Origin: Bact-19 sp038319215
GTDB taxonomy: Bacteria > Bacteroidota > Bacteroidia > Bacteroidales > ML635J-15
Assembly (NCBI GenBank): GCA_038319215.1
Contig: JBBQCZ010000037.1
Span: 1 to 27,376 of the forward strand
DNA length: 27,376 nt
Direction of reading: 5' to 3'
Numbering within the stretch: the stretch's first letter is position 1; the number at the start of each line of letters is the position of its first letter. This document shows positions 15,784 through 23,441 of the stretch, one piece after another. Under the pieces are notes generated by a model. The model saw nothing but the letters and a program-made list of their open reading frames with translations. It was not told the DNA's origin and did no database searches. Position numbers and translations under genes: made by a program.

Positions 15784-17676
15784 ATGAGAAAAAATCTACT
15801 TTTATTGTTTGCAGGCTTACTACTTGCGGCAGGTTATCTTAATGCTCAGGTAATGTATTCGGATGATTTCGAAACATATACCGCAGGACAAGGCATTGCT
15901 CAACAAGAAGCAAACTTTTGGGACACATGGACCGGAAGTCCTGGCTCAACTGAAGATCCAACTGTTTCCGACGCTTATGCTTATGCTGGAACAAAGTCTG
16001 TTATGGTATCTGGATTAAATGACGGAGTTATTGAATTCCCTGATTATACTACAGGTCGTTATCGCATTGAATTTTACATTATGGTTCCTGCTGGAAAGCT
16101 TGGGTACTATAATATTATGCAAAACTTTAACCCATCAGGATCTGGCTTAGTTTGGGGTCTTCAAGCATTGCTAAAAGATGGTGTTATGAGTATTGATGGC
16201 ATGGGCTACGGTGCTGTTGATTACAACTACACACCAGGAACTTGGTTTAAAGTTCAGCATTTTATTGACCTTAACAGCGACTGGGTAGACATGTACATTG
16301 ACGATGTTCTTGTTCATGCATATCAGTGGAGTAAAGGCGTATCAGGAACTGGCAATTTAAAAAAACTTGATGCTTTCGATTTTTATGCTTGGGATGATGA
16401 TGGCACCGGAACACCAGAATACTATATGGATAATTTCCTAATCGAAGAAGTTGAAACTCCTTATGCTCCTTCAAATTTTGCATATACAATTGAAAACGGT
16501 AATGATGTAATTTTAACATGGGATGCTCCAGTTGACGGAACCCCAGAAAGTTATAGTATTGCTCGTAACGGTGATATTATTGGAACAACAACAGAACTAA
16601 CACTTACAGACGTAAATGGTTATCCTAATACTTATGAATATTCTTTATTAGCTTATTACGGCACAAGTTCAGGTTATTCTGCCCCAATTCCACTAGAAGT
16701 TGTTATTGCTGGTGGTAACGAAAGAAATTTAATGATTTACGAAATTTTCACAAGTGTAAACTGTGGATATTGTCCAATTGCTGCTGGTGCTGCAGATGGA
16801 GTTATTGCAGATGGAAATAATGCTGCAGTAATCGAATATCATATTAGTGGTTTTGGAGAAGATCCTTTCTTTATTACATCATCTGATGGAAAAGAAGATT
16901 ACTACGAACCTTTCTATGATGCTGAAGCTGATGGTGGAATTGGATATCCTGGTGTAATTTTCAATGGCGAAGCTGCTATTGAAGGCGCTTTAGCTGACGT
17001 TGCTACAATGAAAGAATTGTACATGTATTATTATGACGACATCATAACCAAACCATCTGTTTACACTCTTAGCACAACTGTTGATCCAATTTCAACAAGT
17101 CCTTATGTCTTCAACTTAAACATTGAATTAGAAGAAACATTCCCATATTTTACAGAAGAAATGAGATTAATTGTTGCTCTTACTGAAACAGATATCGCTT
17201 ATACTTGGCAAACTGAGTCTCAGCTTAATTTTGTTAATAGAGGTATGTATCCAGATGAGAGTGGAACAATTTTAGACTTCTCTAGTCAATCTACATTTAG
17301 TACAGTAATTCCAATTACTATCGACCAAACTTGGAATGTTAACAATTGTGAAATAGTAGCTTACATTCAAAAATGGGATGATGCTTATATTCAGCAAGCA
17401 AGCAAAGTATCTTTGTACTCATTTACAAATAACGAAATAGCAAACCAATTTACAACTTCAGTTTATCCAAATCCAGCAAATAGCGTTCTTAATGTTGTTG
17501 CTGACGAAACAATCAATAATATTGAAGTTATTAACATGGCTGGTCAAATTGTTTCAAACAATAAACCTAACTCTGGTAATGCACAATTTACCGTATCTGA
17601 TTTTGCTGCTGGAGTATATTTTGTAAAAGTTTATACTCAAAGTGAAGTTACAATTCATAAAATCACTGTTGAATAG
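15784..17676 (+). CDS. T9SS-exported Omp28-like protein with CXXC thioredoxin-like module
   Basis: This 630-residue secreted protein opens with a signal peptide ending near LNAQ (1-22). A beta-rich region (about 25-222) resembles a laminin G or carbohydrate-binding jelly roll. A fibronectin type III domain follows (about 228-307). Next is an Omp28-related module (about 312-545) with thioredoxin features: MIYEIFTSVNCGYCP, where CGYC (327-330) is a CXXC pair, and a possible cis-proline at Pro389 in GIGYPGVIFNG. A type A T9SS sorting domain (553-630) starts at SVYPNPANSVLN. The protein should be delivered to or beyond the outer membrane. Redox activity is inferred from CXXC; Omp28 proteins have no assigned reaction that I know of. 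A strong terminator follows, so it is probably monocistronic. Confidence 0.88.
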   Translation: MRKNLLLLFAGLLLAAGYLNAQVMYSDDFETYTAGQGIAQQEANFWDTWTGSPGSTEDPTVSDAYAYAGTKSVMVSGLNDGVIEFPDYTTGRYRIEFYIMVPAGKLGYYNIMQNFNPSGSGLVWGLQALLKDGVMSIDGMGYGAVDYNYTPGTWFKVQHFIDLNSDWVDMYIDDVLVHAYQWSKGVSGTGNLKKLDAFDFYAWDDDGTGTPEYYMDNFLIEEVETPYAPSNFAYTIENGNDVILTWDAPVDGTPESYSIARNGDIIGTTTELTLTDVNGYPNTYEYSLLAYYGTSSGYSAPIPLEVVIAGGNERNLMIYEIFTSVNCGYCPIAAGAADGVIADGNNAAVIEYHISGFGEDPFFITSSDGKEDYYEPFYDAEADGGIGYPGVIFNGEAAIEGALADVATMKELYMYYYDDIITKPSVYTLSTTVDPISTSPYVFNLNIELEETFPYFTEEMRLIVALTETDIAYTWQTESQLNFVNRGMYPDESGTILDFSSQSTFSTVIPITIDQTWNVNNCEIVAYIQKWDDAYIQQASKVSLYSFTNNEIANQFTTSVYPNPANSVLNVVADETINNIEVINMAGQIVSNNKPNSGNAQFTVSDFAAGVYFVKVYTQSEVTIHKITVE

Positions 17677-17695
17677 TAAATAAAACTCATATTTG

Positions 17696-17730
17696 AAAAA
17701 TGTTGGCATTTTATGCCAACATTTTTTTTT
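17696..17730 (+). terminator. Intrinsic terminator after the Omp28-like gene
   Basis: A perfect 9-base stem (TGTTGGCAT at 17701-17709, ATGCCAACA at 17713-17721) with loop TTT is followed by nine T residues. An A run on the left arm lengthens the pairing. It lies 20 bases after the stop and is the clearest terminator in the window. Confidence 0.92.
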
Positions 17731-17747
17731 ATTTACTGTTCTCTTAG

Positions 17748-17755
17748 TATGTTTG
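17748..17755 (+). promoter_or_regulatory. Predicted -7 promoter box of sufS
   Basis: TATGTTTG fits TAnnTTTG and lies 15 bases before the sufS ATG and 17 bases past the preceding terminator T-run. Any -33 element would overlap the T-run, and none is evident. Confidence 0.5.
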
Positions 17756-17770
17756 TAAAAATTTTACCAA

Positions 17771-18988
17771 ATGATTGATGTAAATAAAATAAGAATCGAT
17801 TTTCCGATACTCAACGAAAAAATATATAATAAACCTTTGGTTTACCTCGACAATGCCGCAACCACTCAAAAACCGCAAATAGTAATTGACACAATTTCAG
17901 AATACTATTCAAAGTATAATGCAAACATACACCGTGGAGTCCACTTTTTAAGTAATTTCACAACTACTGCAACCGAAAATGCGCGCACCACAATTCAAAA
18001 CTTCGTTAATGCAGGCTCGCACGAAGAAATAATTTTTACGCGTGGAACGACAGAAGCTATTAATCTAGTAGCATTTTCATTTGGCGAAGCATTTGTAAAA
18101 GAAGGAGACGAAATCATAGTATCGGAAATGGAACACCACTCGAACATTGTTCCTTGGCAGATGCTATGCGAAAGAAAAAGAGCAAATCTGATAATTTTCC
18201 CATTCAACGATAATGGAGAACTTGAGATTCAAAAGCTTAACAGTTTGATAAATAGCAGAACTAAAATTATTGCAGTTACTCATGTTTCAAATGCTATGGG
18301 AACAATAAATCCTATAGAAGAAATTATTAAAACAGCTCACGCAAAAAACATTCCTGTTCTTATTGATGGAGCACAAGCTGTGCAACATATAAAAGTTGAT
18401 GTACAGAAGCTAGATTGCGACTTTTATGTTTTTTCTGGTCATAAAACTTATGGGCCAACTGGAATAGGAGTTTTATTCGGCAAAAAAGAAATACTTAATA
18501 ATATGCCGCCCTATCAAGGAGGTGGCGAAATGATCGCAAAAGTTAGTTTTGCAAAAACCACATACAACGAATTACCTTTTAAGTTTGAGGCAGGAACACC
18601 AAATTATATTGATACAATCGCACTTGCTAAGGCAATTGATTATATCGAAGGTGTTGGCTTGGATGAAATTGAAAAATATGAAAAAGAGCTATTAGATTAT
18701 GCAACAAATCAGATTAAGGCTCTAGATTGGATAAAAATCATTGGCGTAGCTGAACATAAATCAAGCGTATTATCTTTTGTAATGGAGGGCATTCATCCTT
18801 CAGATGCAGGAGTTCTGCTCGATCAAATGGGAATAGCAATAAGAACAGGCACTCATTGTGCGGAACCAGTAATGCAGCACTTCGGAATTTCAGGAACTGC
18901 TCGCGCATCTTTTGCATTTTACAATACTTTTGAAGAAATTGATAAACTAATTGAAGGTCTGAAAAAAGTTAAAGCCATGATTGGCTAG
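17771..18988 (+). CDS. sufS: Cysteine desulfurase, SufS type
   Basis: This 405-residue PLP enzyme releases sulfur from cysteine as a persulfide for iron-sulfur cluster assembly. Visible features are LDNAATTQKP (26-35), EMEHHSN (119-125), LIDGAQ (197-202), the PLP lysine Lys225 in FSGHKTYGPTG and the catalytic Cys363 in RTGTHCAEP, within the tight loop typical of group II (SufS/CsdA) enzymes. Length is normal. The usual SufB, SufC, SufD or SufE/SufU partners are not adjacent: upstream is a secreted protein behind a terminator and downstream a secreted phosphatase-like protein. It has its own promoter box. It is therefore a stand-alone sufS, or a CsdA-like paralogue if another copy sits in a suf operon. 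Confidence 0.93.
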   Translation: MIDVNKIRIDFPILNEKIYNKPLVYLDNAATTQKPQIVIDTISEYYSKYNANIHRGVHFLSNFTTTATENARTTIQNFVNAGSHEEIIFTRGTTEAINLVAFSFGEAFVKEGDEIIVSEMEHHSNIVPWQMLCERKRANLIIFPFNDNGELEIQKLNSLINSRTKIIAVTHVSNAMGTINPIEEIIKTAHAKNIPVLIDGAQAVQHIKVDVQKLDCDFYVFSGHKTYGPTGIGVLFGKKEILNNMPPYQGGGEMIAKVSFAKTTYNELPFKFEAGTPNYIDTIALAKAIDYIEGVGLDEIEKYEKELLDYATNQIKALDWIKIIGVAEHKSSVLSFVMEGIHPSDAGVLLDQMGIAIRTGTHCAEPVMQHFGISGTARASFAFYNTFEEIDKLIEGLKKVKAMIG

Positions 18989-19056
18989 AATAATAGTTAA
19001 CACTACTATATTCATAAATAAACTCTAAATAGCGAGTCAATCTACAAGCTTTATCC

Positions 19057-19064
19057 TAACTTTG
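19057..19064 (+). promoter_or_regulatory. Predicted -7 promoter box of the phosphatase-like gene
   Basis: TAACTTTG matches TAnnTTTG and is 26 bases upstream of the ATG at 19091. No -33 TTTG is seen at standard spacing. Confidence 0.5.
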
Positions 19065-19090
19065 TCAGTTAATTACATAATTCATTTTAA

Positions 19091-20737
19091 ATGAAGAAAT
19101 TGCTTTTATTTATAACACTTTTAAATGTGTTTATTACGATAGGATATTCTCAAGTTGAATCTATCATTCCATCTGACAAACCAAAACTTGTTGTGGGAAT
19201 CGTTGTAGAGCAAATGCGCCAGGATTATATTGAAAGATTTTGGGATAATTTTGGTTCTAAAGGATTTAAAAAACTCGCAATTAACGGCACATATTGTCAG
19301 GATGCTAACTTTAATTATAGTCTTACTCAAACGGCTCCAGGTTATGCAACAATTGTAACAGGTACAGAGCCATCAGAGCACGGAATAGTTTCAAATTTTT
19401 GGTTTAATCCATTAACTGGAAAAAAGGAAATGTGTATTGAAGACCAAAGATGCAAACCGATAGGCAATAAAAATTCAAAAGGAAATTATTCTCCAAAAAA
19501 CATCTTCAGCACAACATTTAGCGACGAGGCAAAGCTATTTAATAGAGGGAATTCAAAAATTATAAGTATTTCTTTAAACCCAGAAGGTGCAATTATATCT
19601 GGTGGCTTTACTGCCGATGCGGCATATTGGTTCGATCAAACAACGGGAAATTGGGTAAGTTCTTCATATTATATGATTTCACTGCCTACTTGGGTGGATA
19701 CTGTAAATAACAAAAAAATGCCTGATGAATATCTAAAACGTAGTTGGACGCCAATGTTGCCAATTGACCAATATAATGAAGTACTTCCAGATTCTAGTAT
19801 TTACGAATTTGGAATAGATGGAGTTTATAAAGTTTTCCCATATTACTATACCGACATTACAAAGACAATTCGAGGCTACGAATTACTCACGATGATTCCC
19901 GAAGGGAACACTCATACTACTGACATGGCAATTGCTGCTATTTACAATGAGAATTTAGGAAAAGACGACAATACCGATTTCTTATTTATTAATTATACCG
20001 TTTCTGAAAATATTGGTAAACTATACGGACCACAATCCATAGAGGTACAAGATTTATTTTTGAGACTTGATGCCGATTTAGGACATTTAATTGAAGTAAT
20101 TGAAGAAACAGTTGGTAAAAACAATGTTTTAATTTATCTTACTTCAAATCATGGCGTATCAGAAACACCACAATACTTGATTGACAATAAAATGCCGGCA
20201 GGAAGTTTTAAGCAACATTATATTCTTGCTTTACTCAAGTCGTATCTTAAAGCAGTTTATGGCGAAGGCGAATGGATTCTCGACTACAGCAACAATCAAA
20301 TATTTTTGAATAAAATCCTAATTGAAGATTCGCAAATCCCACTTGGAGAATTCCAAGATAAAGTTATCTCATTTATTATTAATTCGACAGGAATATCAAA
20401 TGCTATAAGTTCAATCCAATTTCAGAATATAATTTTCAACAAAGGAATGCCTCAAAAAATGCAAAATTCCTTTAGCCAGAAAAGATCCGGCGATATTATG
20501 ATTTCACTAAAAGCTGGTTGGATTGAAGATGTTCCTTATGCTACAGACCACAATTCGGGATATAAATATGATACAAATGTTCCGCTTATATGGTACGGTT
20601 GGAAAGTTAAAAAGCAAAACATTTTTCGCAACATAAATATAACAGACATCGCTCCTACCATCTCCATGATTTTGGGAACTCCAGCACCACCAGCAACAAC
20701 AGGCACCAGCCTTCAAGAAGTTTTTAACAATAGATAA
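19091..20737 (+). CDS. Secreted alkaline phosphatase superfamily protein (PafA-like), probable pseudoenzyme
   Basis: This 548-residue exported protein (signal peptide 1 to about 20) follows the PafA-type alkaline phosphatase fold from KPKLVVGIVV to the C-terminal YDTNVPLIWYG. The nucleophile Thr81 (TQTAPGY), Asn102, His354 (SNHG) and His487 are kept at the places of PafA Thr79, Asn100, His353 and His486. The other active-site positions differ: Glu40 for the metal ligand Asp38, Asn163 and Glu165 for the phosphate-binding Lys162 and Arg164, Glu306 for Asp305, Lys310 for His309 and Asn353 for Asp352. The PafA numbering is from memory, but the constant 1-2 residue offset supports the alignment. 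The fold is intact and the gene is not broken, so I infer a periplasmic binding or structural role, or a changed chemistry, rather than classic phosphatase activity. Confidence 0.85.
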   Translation: MKKLLLFITLLNVFITIGYSQVESIIPSDKPKLVVGIVVEQMRQDYIERFWDNFGSKGFKKLAINGTYCQDANFNYSLTQTAPGYATIVTGTEPSEHGIVSNFWFNPLTGKKEMCIEDQRCKPIGNKNSKGNYSPKNIFSTTFSDEAKLFNRGNSKIISISLNPEGAIISGGFTADAAYWFDQTTGNWVSSSYYMISLPTWVDTVNNKKMPDEYLKRSWTPMLPIDQYNEVLPDSSIYEFGIDGVYKVFPYYYTDITKTIRGYELLTMIPEGNTHTTDMAIAAIYNENLGKDDNTDFLFINYTVSENIGKLYGPQSIEVQDLFLRLDADLGHLIEVIEETVGKNNVLIYLTSNHGVSETPQYLIDNKMPAGSFKQHYILALLKSYLKAVYGEGEWILDYSNNQIFLNKILIEDSQIPLGEFQDKVISFIINSTGISNAISSIQFQNIIFNKGMPQKMQNSFSQKRSGDIMISLKAGWIEDVPYATDHNSGYKYDTNVPLIWYGWKVKKQNIFRNINITDIAPTISMILGTPAPPATTGTSLQEVFNNR

Positions 20738-20841
20738 TAAACCGTTTTAAACTTTATCCTTAAAAATCAGTTTCAACAACATGATTAATAAAAAACTATC
20801 AAGTAATATAATATCTTTAAACTCTTAAAAACGAATAAATT

Positions 20842-21672
20842 ATGCTTAGTTATATCGAAGCAATAAAAATAAGAAGATCGATTAGAAATTATGATAAAAA
20901 GCCAATCGAAAAAGAGCTTTTAGTCTTAATAGATGAGATGTTAAAAAACCCAGCTATAGGTCCTTTCGGCAACAAACCAAGATTTGTATTTATAGAAAGA
21001 CCAGCAGCTAGGGAACAATCAAGAGTAAAATTGGGAACTTATGGGTTTATTAATCATGCAGCTTATTTTTTAGGTGGTTGCATAGAAGATTTCGAATTTT
21101 CAGAAGTCGATTATGGCTATTCACTTGAAAGAATTATTATTGAACTGACTCGAATAAACATTGGAACATGCTGGGTTGGAGGTACATTCAAACGTAAAGA
21201 TTATGAAATTCTTTTAAAAACTAGCAAAACTGAAAAGATTCCATGTATTACACCAGTAGGATATAAGGCAGAAAAAAAATCATTACGCGAAAGAATGGGT
21301 TTAGTACTAACAGACGGAAGCATACGAAACGAGTTTAACTCAATGTTTTTTGAAGACGACCTCAATAACCCTATTCAATTTAACCCATCGGATAAATACC
21401 ACCAGGCCCTTGAATGTGTTCGCAGAGCACCTTCGGCTATAAATAAACAACCATGGAGAGTTATTAAAACAAATAATAAATATAACTTCTACATAATGCG
21501 TGATAAAATGGTTGGAAAATCAAAAACAAATGATCTACAAAAAGTAGATTTAGGAATTGCTTTGGCGCATTTTAAACTAGCTCTCGAAGAACAACTCGTT
21601 GTAGGAAAATGGCATATTTCAAATCCAGAAATTAGCGATATGGAGTACATTATTAGTTGGGTTGGAGAATAA
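20842..21672 (+). CDS. Nitroreductase-family protein (TM1586-like)
   Basis: This 276-residue cytosolic protein begins with the nitroreductase signature IKIRRSIRNYDKKPI (8-22) and has a second FMN-fold half with CVRRAPSAINKQPWRV (192-207). The two tandem half-repeats match the putative TM1586-type nitroreductase family, in which one chain contains what is normally a dimer. Such proteins bind FMN and reduce small electrophiles, but no substrate is known for this type. The WVGGTFKRKDYE segment (111-122) and the PVGYKAEKK stretch (138-146) are typical for the family. A weak box TATCTTTA (20812-20819) lies 22 bases before the ATG. Neighbours give no hint about its role. Confidence 0.82.
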   Translation: MLSYIEAIKIRRSIRNYDKKPIEKELLVLIDEMLKNPAIGPFGNKPRFVFIERPAAREQSRVKLGTYGFINHAAYFLGGCIEDFEFSEVDYGYSLERIIIELTRINIGTCWVGGTFKRKDYEILLKTSKTEKIPCITPVGYKAEKKSLRERMGLVLTDGSIRNEFNSMFFEDDLNNPIQFNPSDKYHQALECVRRAPSAINKQPWRVIKTNNKYNFYIMRDKMVGKSKTNDLQKVDLGIALAHFKLALEEQLVVGKWHISNPEISDMEYIISWVGE

Positions 21673-21751
21673 ATATTGGAACAAACAATCTAGTTTAAAT
21701 ATACCACCCTTAGTTAAAAACACCCTAGTAAAAAAAGCGGATAATTGTAAA

Positions 21752-22222
21752 CTACAGCTGTCTCAACTCATCCTCATAGTCAAACTGCAAATCTTCATGC
21801 AGGCTGTTAACAGCTTTGACGATCAATTCCGCTTGCCTATCGTAAATATTCAGCAAAGTTGTATTACGTTGAATTGAAGGGTTCATTTCTTTTAATTTCT
21901 TACAGAAATGCAAAAGAAGCTCAACTTCTGTCTGTTTCTTTTTTGAATAGCGAATATGTTTCTTTACGTCGCGCAATATTTTACGTACATTTTTTTTCAA
22001 TAAATAGGGTGTTTTTCGATTAATGAGTTTGAATTCCTCATCTATCTCAAGCTTAAGATCTTTTACATAAGACATTTCATCAGCCGCCTCGAAAAGCAAA
22101 TATGTTAGAAGCTCTTTATTCTCCTTTTTATATTTGGTCAATGCCAAAACAAGATCTATCAGTTCTTCCTTAGAACGATGTTTCAATTCTTGCTTAAGTT
22201 GACTTAATGATGCCGGTTTCAT
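21752..22222 (-). CDS. Conserved helical protein of unknown function (DUF6155-like)
   Basis: This 156-residue soluble protein is predicted to be nearly all helix and rich in Lys and Glu. It opens with MKPASLSQLKQELKHRSKEE, a short helix-loop-helix that resembles the start of small Bacteroidota proteins annotated as DUF6155; that family link is from memory and tentative. There is no signal peptide, membrane span or catalytic motif. The reading frame extends 22 codons upstream, but a perfect -7 box lies inside that extension, only 5 bases before the ATG at 22222, so I use this ATG and expect an almost leaderless message. It is divergent from the ppa gene. I do not know its function. Confidence 0.72.
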   Translation of the reverse strand: MKPASLSQLKQELKHRSKEELIDLVLALTKYKKENKELLTYLLFEAADEMSYVKDLKLEIDEEFKLINRKTPYLLKKNVRKILRDVKKHIRYSKKKQTEVELLLHFCKKLKEMNPSIQRNTTLLNIYDRQAELIVKAVNSLHEDLQFDYEDELRQL

Positions 22223-22227
22223 AAATG

Positions 22228-22235
22228 CAAAAATA
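22228..22235 (-). promoter_or_regulatory. Predicted -7 promoter box of the helical protein gene
   Basis: On the minus strand TATTTTTG matches TAnnTTTG and is 5 bases upstream of the ATG at 22222. This implies a very short leader and rules out the upstream in-frame starts. Confidence 0.5.
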
Positions 22236-22395
22236 TAAAATACATTGGTTATGAAGTAACAAATTGCAAAATAGATTAATAACTGCAAAAATCACGATTC
22301 GCATTAACATATTAACACTAAGCAAATAGCACAGAACTGATAAAACGATAAAGCGATGAACTAAAAAAAACAATAAATCACAACTTGAAAAGATA

Positions 22396-22403
22396 TATCT
22401 TTG
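22396..22403 (+). promoter_or_regulatory. Predicted -7 promoter box of ppa
   Basis: TATCTTTG followed by CATC is an exact and typical Bacteroidota -7 element, 23 bases before the ppa ATG. It falls within the upstream TTG extension of the frame and so fixes the start at 22427. Confidence 0.6.
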
Positions 22404-22426
22404 CATCAGAAAAAAATAGACAAAAA

Positions 22427-23089
22427 ATGGTTAAAATTTCAATTGATCCGATAGGAAAACTTTTAGGTTTAAGATATAAAGCTCACCCATGGCATGGTAT
22501 AGATATTGGCGCTGATGCACCAAATGAGATAACTTGCTTTGTAGAAATGGTTCCAACCGACACTGTAAAATATGAAATCGACAAAGTAACTGGTTATCTT
22601 ACTATTGATAGGCCACAGAAATTTTCAAGTATTTTGCCTGCTCTGTATGGTTTTATTCCGCAAACATTTTGTGGCAAAAGAGTTGGCGAACAAAGCGCAA
22701 AATCTACAGGAAAACCTGATATAAAAGGAGACGGAGATCCACTAGATATTTGCATTCTTACCGAAAAAGATGTTGCTCACGGAGATGTTCTTGCACGTGC
22801 AATTCCAATTGGTGGTTTTAGAATGCTAGATGGAAATCAGGCTGACGATAAAATTATTGCCGTTCTTAAAAATGATGCGGTTTACTCTCATTATAAAGAC
22901 ATAAGCGAGATTCCAATTGCTGTTGTAAACAGACTAAAACACTATTTCTTAACTTACAAAGAAATGCCGGGTGAGGCAACAAAACGCTGCGAAATTTCGC
23001 ATATCTACAACCGCGAAGAGGCACACCAACTTATAAATCTAGCAGTAGAAGATTATAGAGAATATATTGAGAAAATGATGTTTGAATAA
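22427..23089 (+). CDS. ppa: Inorganic pyrophosphatase, family I
   Basis: This 220-residue cytosolic enzyme hydrolyses pyrophosphate to two phosphates and so pulls biosynthetic reactions forward. The family I signature GDGDPLDIC (101-109) supplies the metal-binding aspartates 102, 104 and 107. The ligand stretch KYEIDKVTGYLTIDR (48-62) and LYGFIPQTFCG (73-83) are also clear. The length exceeds the roughly 175 residues of the E. coli enzyme, fitting the longer Bacteroidota and eukaryote-like form. A TTG start 14 codons upstream was rejected because the promoter box lies inside it. A 10-base-pair hairpin follows the stop. Confidence 0.95.
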   Translation: MVKISIDPIGKLLGLRYKAHPWHGIDIGADAPNEITCFVEMVPTDTVKYEIDKVTGYLTIDRPQKFSSILPALYGFIPQTFCGKRVGEQSAKSTGKPDIKGDGDPLDICILTEKDVAHGDVLARAIPIGGFRMLDGNQADDKIIAVLKNDAVYSHYKDISEIPIAVVNRLKHYFLTYKEMPGEATKRCEISHIYNREEAHQLINLAVEDYREYIEKMMFE

Positions 23090-23090
23090 A

Positions 23091-23116
23091 TTCTAAACTG
23101 CTTTTGCAGTCTAGAA
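23091..23116 (+). repeat. Hairpin after ppa
   Basis: TTCTAAACTGC (23091-23101) pairs with GCAGTCTAGAA (23106-23116) around TTTT, giving 10 pairs with one mismatch. It begins immediately after the ppa stop. No T-run follows, so it may protect the 3' end or be a poor terminator. Confidence 0.6.
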
Positions 23117-23158
23117 GTTCCAAAAGACAAAAAAACAAGCTCCAAAAGACAAAAAATA

Positions 23159-23258
23159 CAAGTCCCAAGCTCCAAATTCCAAAAAAAACAAAAAACAAAA
23201 AATCTCGAACCATAGGTTCTGGATTTTTTGTTTTTTGGAACTTGAAGCTTGGAACTTG
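23159..23258. repeat. Long imperfect inverted repeat
   Basis: The arms are 23159-23211 and 23215-23258, with a 3-base loop between GAACC and GGTTC. About 38 pairs can form, interrupted by one 9-base A-rich bulge on the left arm and a few mismatches. The outer part is built from the short words CCAAGCTCC and GGAACTTG. The copies of GGAACTTGG and GGAGCTTGG at 23392-23436 belong to the same word family. The whole 352-base gap 23090-23441 contains such repeats and no gene. Confidence 0.75.
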
Positions 23259-23284
23259 AAACTTTTCATTTGGGCTATACACCA

Positions 23285-23348
23285 CTAAATCCCCAAAGGG
23301 AAGCCTACGCACATTGCAATAGCTGGCTGGCTCCCTTTAGGGACTTAG
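23285..23348. repeat. REP-like palindromic element
   Basis: The left arm (23285-23305, CTAAATCCCCAAAGGGAAGCC with one extra base) pairs with the right arm (23329-23348), leaving a 23-base loop. There are two G-T type differences and one bulge. The GC-rich core CCCCAAAGGG stands out from the AT-rich surroundings. No transposase is nearby, so it would be a non-autonomous element if mobile. Confidence 0.6.
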
Positions 23349-23441
23349 GGGCAGGGATGGCAGACAAATGTTAAAACAAAATGAAGCATTTTGGAACTTG
23401 GAGCTTGTTATTTGTTTATTTGGAGCTTGGAGTTTGTTATT

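Noticed and set aside
21662..21877. 71-codon frame overlapping the end of the nitroreductase gene
   Set aside because: It overlaps two better genes and begins inside the nitroreductase stop region without a promoter. The product looks random.
22385..22426. Upstream TTG start for ppa adding 14 residues
   Set aside because: The -7 promoter box TATCTTTG at 22396-22403 lies inside this stretch, and the family start matches the ATG at 22427.
23031..23312. 93-codon frame on the minus strand across the repeat-rich gap
   Set aside because: The translation is Phe- and Leu-rich low complexity made from the inverted repeat and overlaps the end of ppa. No family resemblance is seen.
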